NCBI RefSeq assembly: GCF_000012825.1
Contig: NC_009614.1
Span: 3,224,001-3,288,000, forward strand
Direction: 5' to 3'
Origin: Phocaeicola vulgatus ATCC 8482
GTDB lineage: Bacteria; Bacteroidota; Bacteroidia; Bacteroidales; Bacteroidaceae
Length of the DNA stretch: 64,000 bases
Shown: positions 35,381 through 45,447 of the stretch, piece by piece
Numbering within the stretch: the first letter of the stretch is position 1
How the letters are laid out: every line of letters starts with the position of its first letter
The notes under the pieces: model-generated
Seen by the model: only the letters and a program-made list of their open reading frames with translations
What the model was told of the DNA's origin: nothing
The model's database searches: none
Translations under genes and position numbers: made by a program

Positions 35381-37183
35381 ATGAAGAATCAGTTACGCAG
35401 TTCGTTTAGCACACAGGGTCGCCGTATGGCAGGAGCGAGAGCTTTATGGGTAGCTAACGGCATGAAAAAAGAAATGATGGGCAAGCCCATTATAGCCATA
35501 GTAAATTCGTTTACACAGTTTGTTCCGGGACATACCCATCTGCATGAAATAGGTCAGCAAGTAAAAGCCGAGATCGAAAAACTGGGATGTTTTGCAGCAG
35601 AGTTCAATACAATTGCCATTGATGACGGAATAGCTATGGGACACGATGGTATGCTATATTCACTGCCCAGTCGTGATATCATTGCCGACAGCGTGGAATA
35701 TATGGTGAATGCTCATAAGGCGGATGCAATGGTGTGTATCAGTAATTGTGACAAAATCACTCCGGGTATGCTGATGGCTGCCATGCGGCTGAACATACCG
35801 ACTGTTTTTGTATCGGGTGGTCCTATGGAGGCAGGAGAATGGAATAACCAGCATCTTGATTTGATAGACGCCATGATTAAATCTGCTGATGCATCGGTCA
35901 GCGATGAGGATGTGGCTCAAATAGAAGATAATGCGTGTCCCGGCTGTGGATGCTGTTCAGGTATGTTTACGGCTAATTCCATGAATTGTCTTAATGAGGC
36001 TATTGGTCTGGGACTTCCGGGTAATGGCACTATTTTGGCAACTCATGCCAATCGTACTCAGTTGTTTAAAGATGCGGCTGCTCTGATAGTGAAGAATGCT
36101 TATAAATACTATGAGGAAGGAGATGACAGCGTGTTGCCACGCAGCATTGCTACTCGTGATGCTTTTCTGAATGCCATGACATTGGATATTGCAATGGGTG
36201 GTTCCACCAATACTGTGCTCCATCTTTTAGCTATCGCCCACGAGGCGGAAGTAGATTTCAAGATGGATGATATTGATATGCTTTCACGCCATGTGCCTTG
36301 TTTGTGTAAAGTAGCTCCGAACACACAGAAATATCATATCCAGGATGTGAACCGTGCCGGCGGTATCCTTAATATATTGGGAGAATTATCCAAGGGTGGT
36401 TTGCTGAAAACCGATGTGAAACGAGTGGACGGTCTGACATTGGCGGAAGCTGTCGAAAAATATAATATATGTAAGAAGGAAGTGGATACTGAAGCAAAAC
36501 GTATCTATTCAAGTGCTCCGGGAAACAAATTCAATATAAAGCTGGGTTCTCAGAATGCTGTTTATAAAGAACTGGATACAGATCGTGCCAATGGTTGTAT
36601 CCGTGATTTGCAACATGCTTATAGTAAGGACGGAGGTTTGGCTGTTTTGAAAGGGAACATTGCACAGGATGGTTGCGTAGTGAAAACAGCCGGAGTGGAT
36701 GAAAGTATTTGGAAATTCTCGGGACCTGCCAAGGTGTTCGATTCGCAGGATGCTGCTTGTGAAGGTATTCTAGGAGGAAAGGTAGTCAGCGGAGATGTTG
36801 TTGTTATCACTCATGAAGGTCCGAAAGGTGGTCCCGGTATGCAGGAAATGCTTTATCCTACTTCTTATATCAAATCCAAGCATTTAGGAAAAGAATGTGC
36901 TCTGATTACCGACGGACGTTTTAGTGGAGGAACCTCGGGATTAAGCATCGGGCATATTTCTCCCGAAGCTGCAGCGGGTGGTAATATCGGAAAAATAGTG
37001 GATGGTGATATAATTGAAATCGATATTCCGAACCGCAGTATCAATGTGAAACTGAGCGACGAAGAATTGGCCGCCCGACCGATGGCACCGGTGACCCGCG
37101 ACCGTAAAGTTCCTAAAAGCTTGAAGGCATACGCTAGTATGGTAAGTTCTGCAGATAAAGGAGGAGTGAGAATCATTGACTAA
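35381..37183 (+). CDS. ilvD: dihydroxy-acid dehydratase
   Basis: The third step of Ile/Val synthesis, dehydrating dihydroxy acids with an iron-sulfur cluster. The 600-residue protein has the cluster-binding Cys in [12 protein letters not shown] near 123 and [19 protein letters not shown] near 186-204, and LPGNGT near 212. The C-terminal part has [20 protein letters not shown] near 511-530 with the catalytic Ser. It starts 33 bp after the attenuator terminator and is the first structural gene of the operon. Confidence 0.97.
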   Translation: MKNQLRSSFSTQGRRMAGARALWVANGMKKEMMGKPIIAIVNSFTQFVPGHTHLHEIGQQVKAEIEKLGCFAAEFNTIAIDDGIAMGHDGMLYSLPSRDIIADSVEYMVNAHKADAMVCISNCDKITPGMLMAAMRLNIPTVFVSGGPMEAGEWNNQHLDLIDAMIKSADASVSDEDVAQIEDNACPGCGCCSGMFTANSMNCLNEAIGLGLPGNGTILATHANRTQLFKDAAALIVKNAYKYYEEGDDSVLPRSIATRDAFLNAMTLDIAMGGSTNTVLHLLAIAHEAEVDFKMDDIDMLSRHVPCLCKVAPNTQKYHIQDVNRAGGILNILGELSKGGLLKTDVKRVDGLTLAEAVEKYNICKKEVDTEAKRIYSSAPGNKFNIKLGSQNAVYKELDTDRANGCIRDLQHAYSKDGGLAVLKGNIAQDGCVVKTAGVDESIWKFSGPAKVFDSQDAACEGILGGKVVSGDVVVITHEGPKGGPGMQEMLYPTSYIKSKHLGKECALITDGRFSGGTSGLSIGHISPEAAAGGNIGKIVDGDIIEIDIPNRSINVKLSDEELAARPMAPVTRDRKVPKSLKAYASMVSSADKGGVRIID

Positions 37184-37282
37184 ATTAGAAATTAAAAATT
37201 GAGAATAAAAAACAGTTTCGTTGTCATCGGCCAGTTGTCCGGCATCGTATTTTTTTGAATCTCAATTCTCAACTAAACAATT

Positions 37283-38980
37283 ATGGCAAAAGAAAAGATA
37301 ACAGGAGCAGAGGCGATGATGCGTTCTTTGGAGTATCAAGGAGTAAAAACTCTTTTCGGATATCCCGGAGGTTCTATCATGCCTACTTTTGATGCTTTAT
37401 ATCATCATAAAGATACATTGAACCATATATTGGTCCGTCATGAACAGGGAGCTGCCCATGCAGCACAGGGATTTGCCCGCGTATCCGGGGAGGTTGGTGT
37501 CTGTTTGGTGACTAGCGGACCCGGTGCGACAAATACCATCACCGGCATTGCCGATGCTATGATTGACAGCACGCCTATTGTGGTGATTGCCGGACAGGTA
37601 GGAGCTTCTTTTTTGGGTACGGATGCTTTTCAGGAAGTAGATCTGGTGGGCATCACTCAGCCTATTACCAAATGGAGTTACCAAATTCGCCGTGCGGAAG
37701 ATGTAGCTTGGGCTGTAGCCCGTGCTTTCTATATAGCCAAAAGCGGACGTCCCGGTCCTGTTGTTCTGGACTTTGCCAAGAATGCACAAGTGGAGATGGT
37801 GGATTATGAACCGATGAAGCTTGATTTTATCCGTAGTTATGATCCGGAACCTAATCCTGATAAGGAATCTCTTCAGGAGGCTGCCGAATTGATAAACAAT
37901 GCCCAAAGGCCATTAGTGTTGGTAGGGCAGGGGGTAGAGTTGGGTAACGCGCAAGATGAGTTACGTGCATTCATAGAAAAAGCCGATATGCCTTGTGGCT
38001 GTACTTTGCTGGGACTTTCGGCTATACCGACTTCGCATCCTTTAAATAAAGGAATGTTAGGTATGCATGGAAATCTGGGGCCCAATGTCAAGACTAATGA
38101 ATGTGATGTGTTGATTGCCGTAGGTATGCGCTTTGACGACCGTGTAACCGGAAAATTAGAGACATATGCTAAACAGGCAAAGGTGATTCATTTGGATATT
38201 GACCATTCTGAAATAGACAAGAATGTAAAAGTGGATGTACCCGTATTAGGTAATTGTAAACATACGCTAGCTATGCTGACGCAACTTATCCGGGAGAATA
38301 AACATTCCGAATGGATTGATAGCTTTGCTGAATATGAAAAGACGGAATATGAACATGTTATCAGTAAAGAAATTCATCCTGTTGACGGGGCATTGAATAT
38401 GGGTGAAGTGGTGCGTGCGGTGAGTGAGGCTTCGAATAATGAGGCCGTACTGGTGACAGATGTGGGACAGAACCAAATGATGGCTGCTCGTTATTTTAAA
38501 TACAGTAAGAACCGCAGCATTGTAACTTCGGGTGGATTGGGAACAATGGGATTCGGTCTTCCCGCTGCTATAGGCGCTACTTTCGGTTGCCCGGATCGTA
38601 CTGTATGCGTATTTATGGGTGATGGCGGTTTGCAGATGAATATTCAAGAATTGGGAACTATCCTGGAGCAAAAAGCGCCGGTAAAGATTATTTTGTTGAA
38701 CAATAACTATTTGGGTAATGTTCGTCAGTGGCAAGCTATGTTTTTCGGTCATCGTTATTCATTTACTCCGATGTTGAATCCGGATTACATGAAGATTGCC
38801 GAGGCATACGAGATTCCTGCCCGTCGTGTCATGAAGCGCGAGGAATTGCAGGATGCTATCCATGAGATGCTGGCTAATGACGGGCCGTTCCTGTTGGAGG
38901 CTTGTGTGATAGAAGAGGGAAATGTATTGCCGATGACACCTCCGGGAAGCTCGGTGAATCAGATGTTACTGGAATGCTAA
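37283..38980 (+). CDS. ilvB: acetolactate synthase large subunit
   Basis: A thiamine-diphosphate enzyme that makes acetolactate or acetohydroxybutyrate, the committed step of Val/Leu and Ile synthesis. Of 565 residues, the Glu of RHEQGAAHAAQG near 51-62 activates the cofactor. FAD-domain parts follow (GQVGASFLGTDAFQEVD near 107-123), and the ThDP/Mg motif GDGGLQMNIQELGTI...NNNYLG lies near 446-476. The 99-bp gap after ilvD contains an AT-rich partial palindrome (TTGAGAAT at 37199, ATTCTCAA at 37265). The small subunit follows after 10 bp. Confidence 0.97.
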   Translation: MAKEKITGAEAMMRSLEYQGVKTLFGYPGGSIMPTFDALYHHKDTLNHILVRHEQGAAHAAQGFARVSGEVGVCLVTSGPGATNTITGIADAMIDSTPIVVIAGQVGASFLGTDAFQEVDLVGITQPITKWSYQIRRAEDVAWAVARAFYIAKSGRPGPVVLDFAKNAQVEMVDYEPMKLDFIRSYDPEPNPDKESLQEAAELINNAQRPLVLVGQGVELGNAQDELRAFIEKADMPCGCTLLGLSAIPTSHPLNKGMLGMHGNLGPNVKTNECDVLIAVGMRFDDRVTGKLETYAKQAKVIHLDIDHSEIDKNVKVDVPVLGNCKHTLAMLTQLIRENKHSEWIDSFAEYEKTEYEHVISKEIHPVDGALNMGEVVRAVSEASNNEAVLVTDVGQNQMMAARYFKYSKNRSIVTSGGLGTMGFGLPAAIGATFGCPDRTVCVFMGDGGLQMNIQELGTILEQKAPVKIILLNNNYLGNVRQWQAMFFGHRYSFTPMLNPDYMKIAEAYEIPARRVMKREELQDAIHEMLANDGPFLLEACVIEEGNVLPMTPPGSSVNQMLLEC

Positions 38981-38990
38981 TTTAATAATT

Positions 38991-39545
38991 ATGGATAAGA
39001 CATTATATACATTAATCGTTCATTCAGAAAATATCGCCGGTTTGCTGAACCAGATTACGGCTGTGTTTACTCGTCGCCAAATCAATATCGAAAGTCTTAA
39101 TGTTTCTGCGTCTTCCATCAAGGGAGTGCATAAATATACTATTACTGTCTGGACTACTCAGGATGTGATAGAAAAGGTGGTGAAGCAGATTGAGAAGAAA
39201 ATAGATGTTTTGCAGGCACATTATTTTACTGATAGTGAGATTTATCAGCATGAGATTGCTTTGTACAAGGTTTCTACTCCTGAATTTCAGGAGAATCCTA
39301 TGGCATCTAAAGTTATCCGCCGTTATAGTGCCCGCATTGTAGAAGTAAATCCGGTTTTCTCTATTGTTGAAAAGAATGGAATGAGTGAGGAAATTACTGC
39401 TCTTTATGAGGAGTTGCGCGGATTGGGATGTGTGTTGCAGTTTGTACGTTCGGGACGTGTGGCGATTACTACCAGCTGTTTCGAGCGTGTGAACGAATAT
39501 CTGACCCAACGCGAGGAAAAGTATCGCCAGCAAAAAACGGAATAA
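38991..39545 (+). CDS. ilvN: acetolactate synthase small (regulatory) subunit
   Basis: The regulatory partner of IlvB that confers valine feedback. The 184-residue protein has an N-terminal ACT domain (about 1-78; HSENIAGLLNQITAVFTRRQ near 11-30) and a C-terminal ALS_ss domain (about 85-170). It is longer than E. coli IlvN and close to IlvH in size. Its stop overlaps the thioesterase start by one base (TAATG), so translation is likely coupled. Confidence 0.93.
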   Translation: MDKTLYTLIVHSENIAGLLNQITAVFTRRQINIESLNVSASSIKGVHKYTITVWTTQDVIEKVVKQIEKKIDVLQAHYFTDSEIYQHEIALYKVSTPEFQENPMASKVIRRYSARIVEVNPVFSIVEKNGMSEEITALYEELRGLGCVLQFVRSGRVAITTSCFERVNEYLTQREEKYRQQKTE

Positions 39546-40288
39546 TGATGAGTGAGAATAAAGTAGGAACATACAGATTTGTGGCAGAACCCTTTCACTG
39601 TGATTTCAGTGGAAAGTTGACTATGAGTGTGCTGGGTAACCATTTGCTGAATTGTGCCGGCTTTCATGCTGCCGACCGGGGATTTGGAATTGCTACACTC
39701 AATGAGAATCATTATACATGGGTACTTTCCCGTTTAGCTGTAGAGTTAGAGAATATGCCTTGTCAATATGAGGGATTCAGTATTCAGACATGGGTGGAGA
39801 ACGTGTATCGCCTTTTTACAGACCGTAATTTTGCAATTTTGGATAAGGAAGGAAAAGCTGTCGGATACGCCCGTTCCGTATGGGCGATGATCAGTATGGA
39901 AACTCGCAAACCTGCTGACTTGCTTACGCTTCACGGAGGTAGTATCACTGATTATGTATGCGATAAGGAATGTCCTATAAGCAAGCCCGGTCGTATTAAG
40001 GTGACAGAGAAAACTCCGGTTTCTGAATACCAGACCAGATATAGCGATATTGATATCAATGGTCATGTGAACAGTATTAAGTATATAGAACATATTCTCG
40101 ACCTGTTTCCTATAGAATTTTTTAAGGAGAAACGGATTAAACGTTTTGAGATGGCTTATGTAGCTGAAAGTTATTATGGTGATATATTGAGTTTCTACCG
40201 CGAGGAAGTGGGGGAGAAAGAATATGATATAGAGGTGAAGAAGAATGGCACAGATGTTGTCGTTCGCAGTAAGGTGATATTTATTTAG
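39545..40288 (+). CDS. acyl-ACP thioesterase
   Basis: A double hot-dog thioesterase of about 247 residues that releases fatty acids from acyl carrier protein. N-terminal half: GFHAADRGFGI and WVLSRLAVELENMP; C-terminal half: YSDIDINGHVNSIKYIEHILD near 167-187, with the Asn and His catalytic pair. The start is set at 39545, where ATG overlaps the ilvN stop; the ATG at 39548 is equally possible. It is unusual in lying between ilvN and ilvC, which suggests a link to branched-chain acyl precursors of iso and anteiso fatty acids. That link is inference. Confidence 0.88.
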   Translation: MMSENKVGTYRFVAEPFHCDFSGKLTMSVLGNHLLNCAGFHAADRGFGIATLNENHYTWVLSRLAVELENMPCQYEGFSIQTWVENVYRLFTDRNFAILDKEGKAVGYARSVWAMISMETRKPADLLTLHGGSITDYVCDKECPISKPGRIKVTEKTPVSEYQTRYSDIDINGHVNSIKYIEHILDLFPIEFFKEKRIKRFEMAYVAESYYGDILSFYREEVGEKEYDIEVKKNGTDVVVRSKVIFI

Positions 40289-40322
40289 AATCTAATTTTT
40301 AATTTTTAATTTATAATTTAAA

Positions 40323-41366
40323 ATGGCACAATTGAATTTTGGCGGCGTTACAGAAACTGTAGTTATCCGCGATGAATTTCCTTTGGAAAAAGCACGTGAA
40401 GTATTGAAAGATGAAACAATCGCTGTGATCGGGTATGGTGTGCAGGGACCGGGGCAGTCTTTGAATCTCCGGGACAATGGTTTCAATGTAATCGTTGGTC
40501 AGCGTCCGGGAAAAACATATGAAAAAGCAGTTGCTGACGGATGGGTTCCGGGTGAAACTCTGTTTGGTATTGAAGAGGCTTGTCAGAAAGCGACTATCGT
40601 AATGTGTCTGTTATCTGATGCAGCTGTTATGTCTGTATGGCCGACTATCAAACCTTGCTTGACTCAAGGCAAGGCACTTTATTTCTCTCATGGCTTTGCT
40701 ATTACTTGGAGTGACCGTACAGGGGTAGTTCCTCCTGCTGATATTGATGTGATCATGGTAGCTCCTAAAGGGTCGGGTACTTCACTGCGTACCATGTTCT
40801 TGGAAGGTCGTGGTTTGAACTCTTCATACGCTATCTATCAGGATGTAACCGGCAAGGCTTATGAACGTACTATTGCATTGGGTATTGGTATCGGTTCAGG
40901 CTATTTGTTCGAAACGACTTTCCAGCGTGAAGCAACTTCTGACTTGACTGGTGAACGCGGTTCTTTAATGGGGGCTATCCAGGGATTGTTGTTGGCTCAG
41001 TATGAAGTATTGCGTGAAAACGGACATAGCCCTTCTGAAGCGTTTAATGAAACTGTAGAAGAATTAACCCAGTCATTGATGCCTTTGTTTGCTAAGAATG
41101 GTATGGACTGGATGTATGCTAACTGCTCTACTACTGCTCAGCGCGGTGCATTGGATTGGATGACTCCGTTTCATGATGCTATCAAACCTGTAGTTGAAAA
41201 GTTATATCACAGTGTGAAGACTGGCAACGAGGCTCAGATTTCTATCGATTCTAACTCTAAACCCGATTATCGTGAAAAATTGGAAGAAGAATTGAAAGCA
41301 TTGCGTGAAAGCGAAATGTGGCAGACGGCTGTAACCGTACGTAAACTTCGTCCTGAAAATAATTAA
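40323..41366 (+). CDS. ilvC: ketol-acid reductoisomerase
   Basis: The second step of Ile/Val synthesis, isomerizing and reducing acetolactate with NADPH. The 347-residue protein has the nucleotide-binding loop AVIGYGVQGPGQSLNLRDNG near 34-53 and the domain with EATSDLTGERGSLMGAIQGLL near 202-222 holding the metal-binding acids. The GxGxxGxxxG spacing and an Arg in the loop (VGQRPGKT) suit NADPH. It ends the operon; a strong terminator follows at 41384-41419. Confidence 0.97.
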   Translation: MAQLNFGGVTETVVIRDEFPLEKAREVLKDETIAVIGYGVQGPGQSLNLRDNGFNVIVGQRPGKTYEKAVADGWVPGETLFGIEEACQKATIVMCLLSDAAVMSVWPTIKPCLTQGKALYFSHGFAITWSDRTGVVPPADIDVIMVAPKGSGTSLRTMFLEGRGLNSSYAIYQDVTGKAYERTIALGIGIGSGYLFETTFQREATSDLTGERGSLMGAIQGLLLAQYEVLRENGHSPSEAFNETVEELTQSLMPLFAKNGMDWMYANCSTTAQRGALDWMTPFHDAIKPVVEKLYHSVKTGNEAQISIDSNSKPDYREKLEEELKALRESEMWQTAVTVRKLRPENN

Positions 41367-41383
41367 TAGTTAGTATTTAGTAT

Positions 41384-41419
41384 AGAAAGCGGGGGTGCGA
41401 TGAGGCATCTCCGCTTTCT
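41384..41419 (+). terminator. terminator of the ilv operon
   Basis: Arms 41384-41398 and 41405-41419 pair over 15 positions, with two G-U pairs, around a 6-nt loop; TTTTA follows. Confidence 0.85.
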
Positions 41420-41493
41420 TTTATATATATTAATGTTAGTGGTATTGTTTATATCATGTGTAGTCGCTAAATTTGTGAAAACTTGACTTAGAC

Positions 41494-42579
41494 ATGAATA
41501 ATAGATTATCACTTTTATTAATAGGGTGCATATTTCCCTTTCTATCTTTTTATGCACAAAAGAATATGAATCTTCCACCATATTATCCCACAGTAAAAGG
41601 TATTACGGATTATGCTGTGTGGCAGCTTGTATATCCGGATTCTTTATTGAAGGCGGATATTGCAGGTGAAGCAGTGTGTACACTCCGCATTGATAGTTTG
41701 GGTATTGTCCGTAGTAAATATATTGAAGCCACTCATCCTTTGTTTGCCAAGGCGGCCGAAGATGTGATTGAGGGGATGCGTGAATGGCAGCCTGCAAAGA
41801 AAGCGGGTAGAGATATAGATAGTACTGTAGTCTTTCATATTCCTTTTAATCCTGATATTTACAGTGACCGCATTTGGAGGCAGCAGCAAGTTCTGGAATC
41901 TTGCAGGGGACAATTTGTCGATTCCATGCCTGTCTTTCCAGATGATATTCGTAGTCTTGTTATGGGAAATATGGGTTGGCCTGATGATAAAGTGGATAAA
42001 GCCGTTGCTATTTGCCGTTTTACGGTGAATGAAAACGGGGAGATTATGAATATCCGTGTGATAAAAGGCACTCATCCGGCTTTTGATAAAGAGGCTATAC
42101 GTATTCTTTCTAATTTTCCCCGGCTGATTCCTGCCATGAAAAACAGCAAACCTGTGCCATATGATTATTTTTTGACTATGCGTTTTTGGAAAGAGGATCT
42201 GGAACATTATTTATTGTATAGGGAATGTGCACAGGAAGATTTGGAAAAGACCACTTGGGAGCCTTATAGATACTCTTCTTATCCCGGTGGTACTGTTGCT
42301 TTGACGCAATTTATAAATTCTCATCTGAAAATAACTCCCGAAATGAAGGCTACGGGAAAGCAGGGACGGGTGATTTATAGTTTCAATGTGGATATAGATG
42401 GTTCAATGAAAGATTTTCGGCTGGTGAGAGGACTTGATCCATTAATGGATGCCGAAGCATTGCGGGTACTTCAATTAGTGAATGAAAAATGGAGTACGGG
42501 GTATTATTTCAATTCAAAGAAATGGTATCGGGAGTTTTATGTGAATCAATTCACCATTCCCATTATTTTTAGTTGGTAG
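41494..42579 (+). CDS. exported protein with three tandem TonB C-terminal-like domains
   Basis: A 361-residue secreted protein with a signal peptide (about 1-21). Three successive regions look like TonB C-terminal modules: about 49-121 (GEAVCTLRIDSLGIVRSKYIEATHPLFAKAA), about 152-232 (AICRFTVNENGEIMNIRVIKGTHPAFDKEA) and about 272-360 (GRVIYSFNVDIDGSMKDFRLVRGLDPLMDAEA). Each keeps the beta-beta-alpha pattern with an I/V-R-V-like turn followed by D/K-EA. No transmembrane helix or proline-rich linker of a true TonB energizer is seen, so it is not a classic TonB. A binding or scaffold role at the periplasm is inferred. It is transcribed alone. Confidence 0.75.
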   Translation: MNNRLSLLLIGCIFPFLSFYAQKNMNLPPYYPTVKGITDYAVWQLVYPDSLLKADIAGEAVCTLRIDSLGIVRSKYIEATHPLFAKAAEDVIEGMREWQPAKKAGRDIDSTVVFHIPFNPDIYSDRIWRQQQVLESCRGQFVDSMPVFPDDIRSLVMGNMGWPDDKVDKAVAICRFTVNENGEIMNIRVIKGTHPAFDKEAIRILSNFPRLIPAMKNSKPVPYDYFLTMRFWKEDLEHYLLYRECAQEDLEKTTWEPYRYSSYPGGTVALTQFINSHLKITPEMKATGKQGRVIYSFNVDIDGSMKDFRLVRGLDPLMDAEALRVLQLVNEKWSTGYYFNSKKWYREFYVNQFTIPIIFSW

Positions 42580-43209
42580 CTTATATATATTGCTACTTTG
42601 GACTTGAGATTTCGATGTTTTGACAGTTTTGGGAGTCCACCTGTAACATTAAGGAGGATTACCGTTCTTGAAGGATCATTTTGTTCTTCGGTCAACTTTC
42701 GGAAGTATCTCTGACCTGTCAGTTTTTCGATACAGGAACTTCGAGCATGTATGCCCTCATGCCCTCATTGTGTGTATAACAGGCTAATTATAAATTACTT
42801 ATGTGTTGACGGTAAAAATACTTGCTTTCACTTATACTCTCATGCCCTCACTATGTTTTGAAGTTTCTTTTTACATAACATGCTTGTTGTCAGTTATGTA
42901 TATTTTTTACAGGCTGTTTGTGTTTGATGCAAAGTAGGACATTTTCAGGCTTTTCTATCGTAAGAAGTATGCATGAGAAGGGTTTCTACGAAATGAGGCT
43001 TACGATGGAATTTTCGGCAGGGGTAAAAAAGATCAAGACGTTTTTAAAAAAGCTCTTGTTCTTTTTTAAAAAGGCGGTTATCTTTTTTTAAAAGCTCTTG
43101 ATCTTTTAAAAAAACGTCCTGTCACCAACGACAGGAAGAATATAAAAACAGGCTGTACCAATCATTTGATACAGCCTGTTTTTATATTTATAGGATTATA
43201 TACTACAGA
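42580..43209. other. gene-free 630-bp region with repeats and hairpins
   Basis: No coding frame is convincing. It holds three copies of ATGCCCTCA (42751, 42759, 42842), the first two in tandem as an 8-nt repeat. It also holds an inverted pair ATCGTAAG / CTTACGAT near 42958 and 43012, and T/A-rich dyads at 43031-43117 containing AGCTCTTG twice, with GATCAAGA facing TCTTGATC. A small hairpin CCTGTC / GACAGG (43118-43135) and the ppiD terminator follow. It may be a relic of an accessory element or an unannotated structured RNA. Confidence 0.5.
43144..43183 (-). terminator. terminator after ppiD
   Basis: Perfect 14-bp arms AAAAACAGGCTGTA and TACAGCCTGTTTTT with a 12-nt loop, 27 bp past the ppiD stop. 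Confidence 0.85.
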
Positions 43210-45342
43210 TTAGAAGTACAGATAACGGTCATCTTTCACTTCAGCTTTTTTGTAGAGGTCATTGATGAAACTGCTAGCATAACGTCCTGCCATATTAGAC
43301 AAGTTGTTTTCTTCGTTTTTAGCATCAAATTCTTCTGCACTTTTTTCTTTGTTATAAACCTGAATCATGTAAACACCTGCATTACCCTTGATAGGACCAG
43401 TTAACTTGTTTACTTCAGCTTTGCTTGCATAAGCACCTAAAGCTGGTTCGCTGGCGCGAGTTACTGAAACATATGCCGGAGCAGAGAAAGTGATATGTTT
43501 TACAGAATCGCTAACTGCATTTGCCATATTTTTCACTTGGTCAATGCTGTTTGCACCTTTCATTTCAGCTATCAGTTTTTCAGCTTTTTTATCTTTGATG
43601 ATTTCTGCTTTCAGCATGTCGGCAACCAAGTTGATATTACGATATCCGGCAGGATTAATCTTTTCAAGAGCAACTACCATCAGATGATCGTTCTCACCAC
43701 ATTCATACAATGGAGACACTTCACCTTCTTTGGCTGCAAAAATCCATTTCAACGCTTCACGGGTTCCTTTTACACCACCCACACGGTGTTCTGCGCTACG
43801 GAAATCAGCACGTTCTAACAAGCGGTATCCGCTTTCTTCTGCATTGGCAACAATCTTATCCATTGTAGTGTTCTGCGCTACGAATTGGCTGAAATCATTA
43901 TATGCCTTGTTGTATGTTTCTTTGCTGAATTCAACCGGACGTTTAATCACTGCAACTTTATATTTATCTTTCATGGCTTTTTTATCCAACACTTGAAGAA
44001 TAACGTTAGCTTGTCCGATCTGAAGATTGCTTAATTCTTTAACATTAGAGTTAATCAATGTGTTGATGTATTTAGCATTGTCAGCATCTAATGCAGCACC
44101 TTCATAGTTGCGTGCAGTCAACCAGGTTGCTTCACCTGTCTGACCATATTTTTTTGCGATATCAGCAAAGTCAGCTCCATCTTTCAGTGCATTGAAAATA
44201 CTATCGGCTAAAGTTGCGGTTTTAGCAGCATCTTCAGCATATACCTGAATTTGACGATATTGGATTGAATCGGGAGCAGTCTGCTTGGCAATAATTTTAA
44301 AAGCATTATATGAATCATCTGCCTGATTATAGTAAGGACCATATACTTCGTTGATAGTTACAGAGTCCAAACGAGCAACTACATCATTAGGATATACAGT
44401 CTTGTTGATTGCAATTTCAGAAAAAGGAACAACAGAGCCGGTGGAACGGATGAATGTGTTCATGTCGGCAGCGGTACCTAGCTGGTTGGCATATTCGGTT
44501 ACTTCATTTAATACTTCTTTGCGATCTTCTTCAGATGGAGTTACCAATACATCAATGTATTTGATGTTACGAGTTTCAACCGGCTGTTCGAAAGAACTTT
44601 TTTTCTTGTTATACAGATCTTTGATTTCGCTGTTTGAAACCGTGATAGTTGAATCGCTGATAGAAGAATAAGGAATTGCAGCCAGTAAAACGTCTGATTG
44701 TTCAGTGCGTGATGTAAACGCATCTTCAGCTGCAACCGGATTTGAAATCAATGATTTTGCAATCAGGTTCTGATATTTTTCAGCTAAAGTAGATTGGATC
44801 AAAGTCTTTTCAATAAAATTCCAAAAAGCTCCCATTTTTTGATAGTATTCTACATATTGTGCAGGCATTTTGCTTGCATCCAGGTGAGCGTAATCTACCA
44901 GGAATTTTTTCAGCATATCTTTGTCGAAAGCACCGGTTTGCGGATTGCGGAACGGAGTTTGCATTAATAAGGGGTTAGTACCCTCCTCAATGATTGCTTG
45001 AACTTCAGCTTTGCTGACAGTCAGTCCCAATTTTGCAGCTTCTGCTGCGATTAATTGGTTATTTACGTAAGATTGCCATACTTGGTCTTTCACTTGAGTC
45101 AGTTGGTCGTCATTTAATGCAGAAACACCTTGTGTCAATTTAATGACTTCTGTGTATTCGTCTACCATTTTTTGATACTCTTGTGCTGTAAGTGTTTTTC
45201 CATTCACTTCACCTACGTCTTGTTTACCCTGATGTGGTTGGAGAACCTTCCATGCGTCTCCGGCAATGAATGCGAAGAGGGCAAGTCCGATTACAACGAC
45301 CAACAGAGGGCCTTTACTTCTGATTGTTTGTAATGTTGCCAT
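43210..45342 (-). CDS. ppiD: periplasmic folding chaperone / prolyl isomerase PpiD-like
   Basis: A 710-residue inner-membrane-anchored periplasmic protein: a transmembrane helix at about 12-30 (GPLLVVVIGLALFAFIAGDAW), then a SurA-like N-terminal region (GEVNGKTLTAQEYQKMVDEY near 43-62), one parvulin-like PPIase domain at about 350-450 (SIQYRQIQVYAED), a second degenerate region near 520-600, and a long C-terminal helix-rich part. It helps outer-membrane proteins leaving SecYEG to fold. It follows the CBS-domain membrane gene after 105 bp and ends the envelope cluster. Confidence 0.9.
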   Translation of the reverse strand: MATLQTIRSKGPLLVVVIGLALFAFIAGDAWKVLQPHQGKQDVGEVNGKTLTAQEYQKMVDEYTEVIKLTQGVSALNDDQLTQVKDQVWQSYVNNQLIAAEAAKLGLTVSKAEVQAIIEEGTNPLLMQTPFRNPQTGAFDKDMLKKFLVDYAHLDASKMPAQYVEYYQKMGAFWNFIEKTLIQSTLAEKYQNLIAKSLISNPVAAEDAFTSRTEQSDVLLAAIPYSSISDSTITVSNSEIKDLYNKKKSSFEQPVETRNIKYIDVLVTPSEEDRKEVLNEVTEYANQLGTAADMNTFIRSTGSVVPFSEIAINKTVYPNDVVARLDSVTINEVYGPYYNQADDSYNAFKIIAKQTAPDSIQYRQIQVYAEDAAKTATLADSIFNALKDGADFADIAKKYGQTGEATWLTARNYEGAALDADNAKYINTLINSNVKELSNLQIGQANVILQVLDKKAMKDKYKVAVIKRPVEFSKETYNKAYNDFSQFVAQNTTMDKIVANAEESGYRLLERADFRSAEHRVGGVKGTREALKWIFAAKEGEVSPLYECGENDHLMVVALEKINPAGYRNINLVADMLKAEIIKDKKAEKLIAEMKGANSIDQVKNMANAVSDSVKHITFSAPAYVSVTRASEPALGAYASKAEVNKLTGPIKGNAGVYMIQVYNKEKSAEEFDAKNEENNLSNMAGRYASSFINDLYKKAEVKDDRYLYF

Positions 45343-45447
45343 TTAATTTTACTATTTTTGTTTATTGTTTTTTTATACTTCATAGATTTAGCGCACGAAG
45401 ATACAAAAAATGCAGCTTACAAGCTATTTTATTGTGAAAAAAATCTA

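Noticed and set aside
42751..42850. A CRISPR array from the ATGCCCTCA copies
   Set aside because: The repeats are 8-9 nt, unevenly spaced (8 and 83 nt), and no cas genes are present.
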